Positions 58,478 to 64,000 of a DNA stretch of 64,000 nt are shown piece after piece. Both the position numbers and the translations under genes were made by a program. Each line of letters starts with the position of its first letter. Within the stretch, counting starts at the first letter, position 1. The notes beneath the pieces were generated by a model. That model was not told the origin of the DNA, did not search any database, and worked only from the letters and a program-made list of their open reading frames with translations. The stretch spans positions 55,499,128-55,563,127 of the forward strand of contig CM057481.1 of NCBI GenBank assembly GCA_030035585.1. Reading direction: 5' to 3'. The DNA comes from Dugong dugon (lineage: Eukaryota > Chordata > Mammalia > Sirenia > Dugongidae).

Positions 58478-58509
58478 AATGTGTGTGTGTATGCACACAC
58501 ACACACATT
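58478..58509. repeat. Inverted (TG)n/(CA)n hairpin
   Basis: AATGTGTGTGTGT on the left and a (AC)n arm ending ATT on the right surround a central ATGC. The arms are complementary. Confidence 0.85.
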
Positions 58510-59269
58510 ACATAAATAGTCCTAGCCTATAAGACACTATACCCTGTAATAATCTTACCTTATAGGGACACTAATATTCTCCAAATAATAGAAAATGTGA
58601 AGCATACTTTGCTTCCTTCTACCTTCTTTTGAACGTGGATCTCTGTCCTCAAATCTAGAGTGTTTTCTTTGTGACCATCTTTTCCAAGTTTCAGGTCATT
58701 TAAAGTATTCCTCCTTACAGGATAGGTGGTTTCTCTAATGCAGAGCCTCCAGCAAGTCAGGTCAGCTTAATGGATTTTTTTTTTTTACGAGTTTCCCCCT
58801 TCTCCTTCCACTTGTCTGATAATCTCCACGTGATTTCGACCAGAGGGTGCATCTTATTATCCCTTGAAGGAAAGCACTGGTGTGTAGCAAAAGGGAATGA
58901 ACTGAACATTGATCAGTTGCCTGCAGTGTGCCCAGCTCTACCCTAGGCACATTGCATGAGTGATCTTTGTTTGGGTAAATAAATTCACGTCACCTCAGTT
59001 CCACTGCCATTTTCAGAGCCTCATCCTTGTTCTCTGAGATCCAGAACACCAAAATAATTTTAAAAGTACAATAGACTAGAGATTTCAGAAATTTCAGAGG
59101 AAGAACTCACTTATTTCCAGCTGCTAGCGAGATCAAGTATCATTACAGCAACTCAAGCACTGATAAGAATCACAATGATAATAATGTTATGAAATGTCTA
59201 CAGTCGGGACCTCTCACATGGCTGGGAGCTGGAAGTCCCAGTCTCCTATAAAATTGATGAAACTGTGTT

Positions 59270-59575
59270 CATTTTATATAAAGTTTTCTTGCTCTTTTAT
59301 TTTGAGAAAAAATACAGAAGAGTACCAAGAATATGGTAACACCTGCCTACCTAGCTGAATTGATGATTATTAATAGTTTGTTGTATTTGCTTCATCTTAA
59401 CTTTGTTAATAAAAAGTAAACATCACCGGTTACATGGACGTTTTCTGTATTACATAGCCCTTGGCTGTTCCACCCCTCCCTCCGAAGAGGCAACCCCTGT
59501 CAAGAATTAAGCTTGCATCATTCCAGCCCACTTTTATATTATTACAGGCATATATATGAAATCATATTTTGCACA
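59270..59575 (-). mobile_element. Old L1 3' fragment
   Basis: CACCCCTCCCTCCGAAGAGG, AACCCCTGTCAAGAATT and GCATATATATGAAATC resemble inverted old L1 3' UTRs. Confidence 0.6.
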
Positions 59576-59619
59576 AACTAAGATTTCAGGTGGGGAAATG
59601 GCTTTGCTGCACAGACTTA

Positions 59620-59784
59620 GGGTCCCTGGGTGGTCCACCCAGCAGTGGTGTGGAAGAAAGACCTGACGATCTGCTTCTGTAAGGATCACAGCCGTGAAAA
59701 CCCTATGGAGCAGTTCTACTCTAACACATGGGGTCGCCATGAGTCAGAATCAACTCGATGGCAATAGGTTTGGTTTTGGGGTTT
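59620..59784 (+). mobile_element. AfroSINE, variant, internally deleted
   Basis: Flanked by CAGACTTA at 59612-59619 and 59785-59792. The tRNA-like head is shortened: GGGTCCCTGGGTGGTCC runs straight to ACCCAGCAGTGG. Confidence 0.9.
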
Positions 59785-59911
59785 CAGACTTAAAAATCCA
59801 ATCTTATTCCCATATCTTCTTTTGCAAACCCACTTGCTATTTAATTATTTTGAATTCTCTGAATAAGTCAGAGCCTTTCACCTTTTAAGCAGAGTTTGTG
59901 CTCACAGGAAG

Positions 59912-60102
59912 GAGCTCCGGTGATGCAGTTTTACTGCTCACCAAAAGGTCAGTGGTTAGAACTCACCAGCTACTCTGCGGGGAAAGAAGTGGCAGTCGGC
60001 TTCGTAAAGATTACAGCGTAGGAAACCCTATGGGGCAGTTCTGCTCTGTCCTGCAGGGTGGCTGTGAGTCAGAATTGACTCCATAGCAACGGGTTTGGGT
60101 TT
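59912..60102 (+). mobile_element. AfroSINE, long form
   Basis: Head GGAGCTCCGGTGATGCAG, body near consensus, tail CGGGTTTGGGTTTTGG. Confidence 0.9.
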
Positions 60103-62060
60103 TGGTCCTCAGAGGGAGCACGTTTGCCCTCAGTGCAGGAACGTGATGAATGGAGTCAAAAGCGATAGCGTTTCACATTTGTAAGTGACAAAGGGGAGGT
60201 GGTGGCTTTCAGAGATCATGTTTCAAGTCCAGCCCTGGTTTTTATGTGTGTGGGAATGGACGCAAAGGAAAACACAGCTGAGCTGCATTGTAACTCTTCC
60301 TGTAGAACCTGTTCACATCCAGGGTGAGTAACGCTGGGTAGAAATGTCTCCCAAAAACAGCCTCCGGTGAAATCTGTCTGGATTCAAAGCAACTCACTTC
60401 CCGGAAAGTCTCATCCGAATCCAAACTGCACCCCATTTAAAAATGTCTCTCGCTTTTGGGGAAATCTGCTAGTGAGAACTTTGGTCTCCTCTCCCGGCCA
60501 GCGTGGAGTAGGACTGGGGAGGTGCCACTCGACAGAGTTGCTGATGTCAGCGGTGTGTCAGCTGTGGGAGGCTCGGTTTGTGAAACTGAGTTACACCTAA
60601 GTGTCTTATGAAATTCGGTTCAGAACTCACTGGAGCGGCTGTCCGGGAGCGGGGAGGTGGAAGGAACTCGTGGGTTTCCCCTCATATTTCAATCCCATTT
60701 TTGGAACCCGAGGATTTAAAGAAATGAAAGCCTCAAGCCCACGGACATATTAGGAAATCGGTATGTAGCTGTGTGCTTTCACTAATTCCTCTCTGAACTT
60801 GCGTGAACGTTGTAGCTACAGATGGCTGTGTGTTAGGACCACGAAAGGTTGTGTTCTAAGTGTGAGCTGGTTTGTTTTACTCTGTTGGGGTTGGGGGTTC
60901 GGTCTGAGCACTTTCGTTGCACAACTGCATGTACACAGGGACCTTCAGCTCATTCTGGCCCCTTACATGAGGTTTACATGTTTGTGAAAAGTCTTGGTTT
61001 CTGTACTTCACGAAATGGGTTTGCTGATAGGGCTTTGCAGAAAGTTCTTAAACACTAACCAAGCTATTGAAAAATTGTGACTATTTAGACAACTGAAATG
61101 CTCTTGTAAGATTCTTTGCACATAATTTTAAAATCCATCCAATGTCTGATAATGGAATGAAATTGCTGCACTATTATTCCCTAATTATCAAGACTGGGGT
61201 AGGGAAGAATTCAACTCTCAAATCCCCGTTGAGAAGGACAAGTTGAGGCTCAGGCTAGTACAAGATCTAACATGGGAGACTGGGAAAGACCCCTTGCAGG
61301 CGTACTCATTTCTGTGAATGAGCTGCCGTTTACCAAGTGATTCTTTGGTTTTCAGATGTACATTGCTAATAAAGCCTGTTTCTCCTGACCAAGTGGCAGA
61401 TACCACTGAGCACAGTGCTTTAGGGTCAGCATTGCAAGTACAGAGGCTGGATTCTATTTGTAAAAACTGGGGCTGTAGCTCAGGAAGGAGGAGGACACCA
61501 CCAGCGTCAGCCCCCGACCCTGGCCTCCAATTCCCAGTCATAGGTTTCGGTGGCTTGAGTGGGCAGACTGTGAATCACCTCGACGTGGGCTTCCGTTTTA
61601 CTTTCACTTTGCGGTCTTTTGAAATCTAATCTCTGGTCTCACTGAAACACCTCTTTGAATATTTTTCCATTTAAAAGTGAAGCCAGCATCTCTGGGCAGA
61701 AGACACATGCTTACTGGAATCTAGGAGGATTTCACTCACTATTGACTCTTTCACCTAGGTGAGTCAGAGGAAAAATAGTATGCATGTTCCTCTACAGATG
61801 CCTAGTTTTATTGTTCAAGGAAGATCTACCGGTGAGATGAAACTTAATAATTAAAGATTACTGTCAGAAAAAAGGATGAAATGGTTTCCGGTTGTAGTTG
61901 ATTTGTGGAAAAGACTGAGTCATGTACTTGTGCTTGAAATCTCATCAGTGCAGGCCTTCCTGGGATCCTAAAAGCATTTGATTATGAAGCTGATCTGTAC
62001 GTTTAGAAAAAATAAAAATAACTAAAGCTCTGTGGCTTTTCTGTCTTCTTCATTTTTTAG

Positions 62061-62137
62061 TTATTCCAATGGAAACAGCTGGAGAATTTATACTTCCGTG
62101 AGAAAAAATTTGCTGTGGAAGTTCACGATCCAAGAAG
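62061..62137 (+). CDS. FRMD4B: FRMD4B coding exon: middle of FERM F3
   Basis: The exon is 77 nt, starting in phase 0 and ending two bases into an arginine codon. It encodes LFQWKQLENLYFREKKFAVE and then VHDPR, residues 126-151 of the visible part. LENLYFREKKF is shared by both FRMD4 proteins. It follows a 20.6-kb intron with a CATTTTTTAG acceptor; the donor is AAG/GTGAGG. An antisense L1 fragment starts a few dozen bases after the donor. Confidence 0.93.
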
Positions 62138-62164
62138 GTGAGGGTCACAGACTTTTCTCTATGT

Positions 62165-62576
62165 TGATCTGGTCCCTTTATGAATAATGCTGCTAAGAGC
62201 ATTCGTGTATAAGTGCTTGTATGGATGTCTGCTTTCATTTCTCTTGGGTATATAGCTAGGAGCGGAATTGCTGGGCCATATTGTAACTCTACGTTTAACC
62301 TTTTGAGGAGCTGCCAAATGGCTTTCCAAAGTGGCTCACCATTTTGCTTTCCCATCAGCACTGTGTGAGGCTTTCAAGTTCTCCACATCCTAAATTATAA
62401 ATTAAATTATAACCGTTCTCATAAGTGTGTAGTAGCATCTCATTGTGGTTTTGATGTGCATTTCTCGCATGACTGATGATGCTGAGCATCTTTTCATGTA
62501 CTTACTGGCCCTTTGTATTTCTTCTTTAGGGAAATACCTATTCAGGTCTTTTGCTCGTGTTAAAGTTTGGTAGTCC
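62165..62576 (-). mobile_element. L1 3' fragment next to an exon
   Basis: Inverted L1: GGAATTGCTGGGCCATATTG, GGCTTTCCAAAGTGGCTCAC and GCATCTTTTCATGTACTTAC. It begins about 30 nt after the FRMD4B donor at 62138. Confidence 0.9.
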
Positions 62577-62586
62577 TGGTCACTTT

Positions 62587-62813
62587 CAGGAGTCCCTGTG
62601 TGGTACAAATGGTTAACTTGCTCAGCTGCTAATCAAAAGGTTGGAGGTTCAAGTTTACCCAGAGACACCTCAGAAGAAAGCCCTGGTGACCTACTTCTGA
62701 AAACTCAGCCACTGAAAACCCTATGGAAGCACAGTTCTACTCTGACATACAGGGGGTTGCCATGAGTCAGAATCAGCTCAATGATAACTGGTTTAATGAC
62801 TAGTAATTTGTTT
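62587..62813 (+). mobile_element. AfroSINE, variant subfamily
   Basis: Flanked by a perfect 10-bp repeat TGGTCACTTT at 62577-62586 and 62814-62823. It is the longest variant-form copy here and inserted at the edge of an antisense L1. Confidence 0.95.
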
Positions 62814-63025
62814 TGGTCACTTTGAAAAAACAGTTACCAAGTTTTGAACATGAATCAAGGTCCAAGTTCTCATGAGAAATTCTTACTCGGTCCGGAGTGG
62901 TTGCTTTTTCCTACAAAGATACATTTATAGATGTTTGGAGGTCAGAAAGCTGGGGGGAAGCAGCTGTGCCAAAAAGATGACCCAATGAGATAAGGCAATT
63001 CCAACAAAGAACATTAGTTCTCCCC

Positions 63026-63028
<3 letters not shown>

Positions 63029-63070
<42 letters not shown>
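63029..63070 (+). repeat. (AC)21 microsatellite
   Basis: About 21 uninterrupted AC units, the longest dinucleotide tract in the window, about 600 nt before an FRMD4B exon. Confidence 0.92.
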
Positions 63071-63073
<3 letters not shown>

Positions 63074-63430
63074 CACACAGTGTCTGTCCGTCTGTCACTC
63101 TCCCTACGCTTCCCAACCCCCTCTGACTTCCCTCTCCCCCTCCCTTTTTTAATCTTTGCACAAGCAATACTCTGGACCAGCTGTGGACTTGTACATTTTC
63201 AGATGGTATCACTATGTCTATGCTCTGAAAATGTCAGCCATTCAAATCTACCTACCTCAGAAATACCCTTTCACCTTGGAAAACGTGCTGATCCCACAGG
63301 TCTTGGTTGCTTCATCTATAAAATAGCATCACATTTATTTCTTACAACTTGTGATGGTTGTGCAGCTTATGATTTTTAACCAAACGTTTTTAGTACAACC
63401 TCTCAGTTGACGAATTCCTTGCCTGCTTTG

Positions 63431-63444
63431 TGTGTGTGTGTGTG
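63431..63444 (+). repeat. (TG)n tract
   Basis: Seven TG units. Confidence 0.8.
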
Positions 63445-63668
63445 GTGTTTTAATACACTGGCTTATACAGAAAGACAGCACCTAGGTTATGGCCAATGTT
63501 TGTCATAAAAGGAGAAAATGAGAAGCTTGGCTCTTGTCAGCAGAAGACCGAGTGCAGCAGGAAGACAATTAAGAAGAAGATGCTTTGTTACAACATTATT
63601 CCCTGGGTACGTTTTGCATTGTGCTGGGCCAGAGGCAAATAATTTGAGTTCTTTCCTTAATCTTTCAG

Positions 63669-63807
63669 GATTTCAGTGTCAAGAAGGACCTTTGGGCAAA
63701 GTGGCCTCTTTGTGCAGACCTGGTATGCAAACTCTTCTCTCATCAAATCCATCTGGGTGATGGCAATTAGTCAGCATCAGTTTTACTTGGACCGGAAGCA
63801 GAGCAAA
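63669..63807 (+). CDS. FRMD4B: FRMD4B coding exon: end of FERM F3 region
   Basis: The exon is 139 nt; the first base completes an arginine codon and 46 codons follow, ending in phase 0. It begins ISVSRRTFGQSGLFVQTWYA and ends in SQHQFYLDRKQSK, residues 152-197 of the visible part. ISVSRRTFGQSGLFVQ is the FRMD4B form; FRMD4A differs at several of these positions (recalled, not aligned). The acceptor is TCTTTCAG and the donor AAA/GTAAGT. Later exons, including the long C-terminal region, lie beyond the window. Confidence 0.93.
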
Positions 63808-64000
63808 GTAAGTAACCAGAAGCCTTACCATAGGGACAGATTCCAATCTCTCGTTTGCTTTCTGTTCAGAAGATAAGCTTTCTCAGAAAAGATGCAAACA
63901 CTTGGGTTTTTGCTCTTTTAGTTTTTTTTTTGTTTTTTTTTTAACTTTTGTTGTTGTTAGGTGCCATCGAGTCGGTTCGGACTCATAGTGACCCCGTGTA
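63808..64000 (+). other. FRMD4B: FRMD4B intron, 5' start only
   Basis: The intron begins GTAAGT and is cut by the window end; an antisense AfroSINE enters at its right edge. Confidence 0.8.
63948..64000 (-). mobile_element. AfroSINE, cut by window end
   Basis: Only the tail is seen, from TTGTTGTTAGGTGCCATCG to the window edge. Confidence 0.88.

Larger units (their letters stand above)
41470..62060 (+). other. FRMD4B: FRMD4B 20.6-kb intron
   Basis: The intron runs from GTAAGT to CATTTTTTAG. Stretches without a gene or confident repeat are 43058-43900, 44545-45515, 48040-48628, 48855-49540, 50976-51440, 51580-52379, 52746-53169, 55373-56420, 56765-57050, 57793-58065, 58281-59270 and 60106-62060. 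The last of these is nearly 2 kb with no recognised transposon directly before the next exon; 60300-60720 is slightly GC-richer. Confidence 0.85.
62138..63668 (+). other. FRMD4B: FRMD4B intron
   Basis: This 1.5-kb intron (GTGAGG to CTTTCAG) is about half transposon: an antisense L1, an AfroSINE with target duplication, and a long (AC)n tract. 63090-63668 otherwise shows nothing recognisable. Confidence 0.85.

Overview
The window is mammalian nuclear DNA from an afrotherian, most likely an elephant or another paenungulate. It is full of tRNA-derived AfroSINEs (about 35 copies), has three RTE-type LINE fragments of the kind found in Afrotheria, several related L1 3' ends, and ancient mammal-wide repeats (MIR, L2, MER5A). 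No bacterial-type gene, operon, CRISPR array or intact mobile-element gene is present.

The only gene I can support is on the + strand: the middle of FRMD4B (FERM domain-containing 4B, also called GRSP1). Eight coding exons (4448-4504, 5265-5287, 34493-34576, 36474-36539, 39685-39742, 41383-41469, 62061-62137, 63669-63807) have consensus GT/AG borders and matching phases. Joined, they are 591 nt, giving 197 codons without a stop, from the end of FERM lobe F1 through F2 and most of F3. The second exon is a 23-nt microexon. The 5' exons (start codon, first part of F1) and the 3' exons (rest of the protein) lie outside the window.

Layout: 1-4447 is the end of an upstream intron. 5288-34492 is a 29.2-kb intron with the densest SINE cluster (6.7-16 kb), where many insertions interrupt older MIR copies. 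34.5-41.5 kb holds four exons in short, SINE-poor introns. 41470-62060 is a 20.6-kb intron with L1, RTE, Tc1/mariner-like and SINE copies. 62-64 kb holds the last two exons, with an antisense L1 starting a few dozen bases after one splice donor.

The structure worth a second look is mostly evolutionary: SINE and LINE sharing a 3' tail, a tRNA-Gly-headed SINE family, SINEs nested in SINEs, three insertions around one target octamer, a tandem duplication later split by a SINE, and an intronic duplication straddling one exon. I found no convincing undescribed molecular system. Repeat family names are from memory of the families and were not checked against a library.
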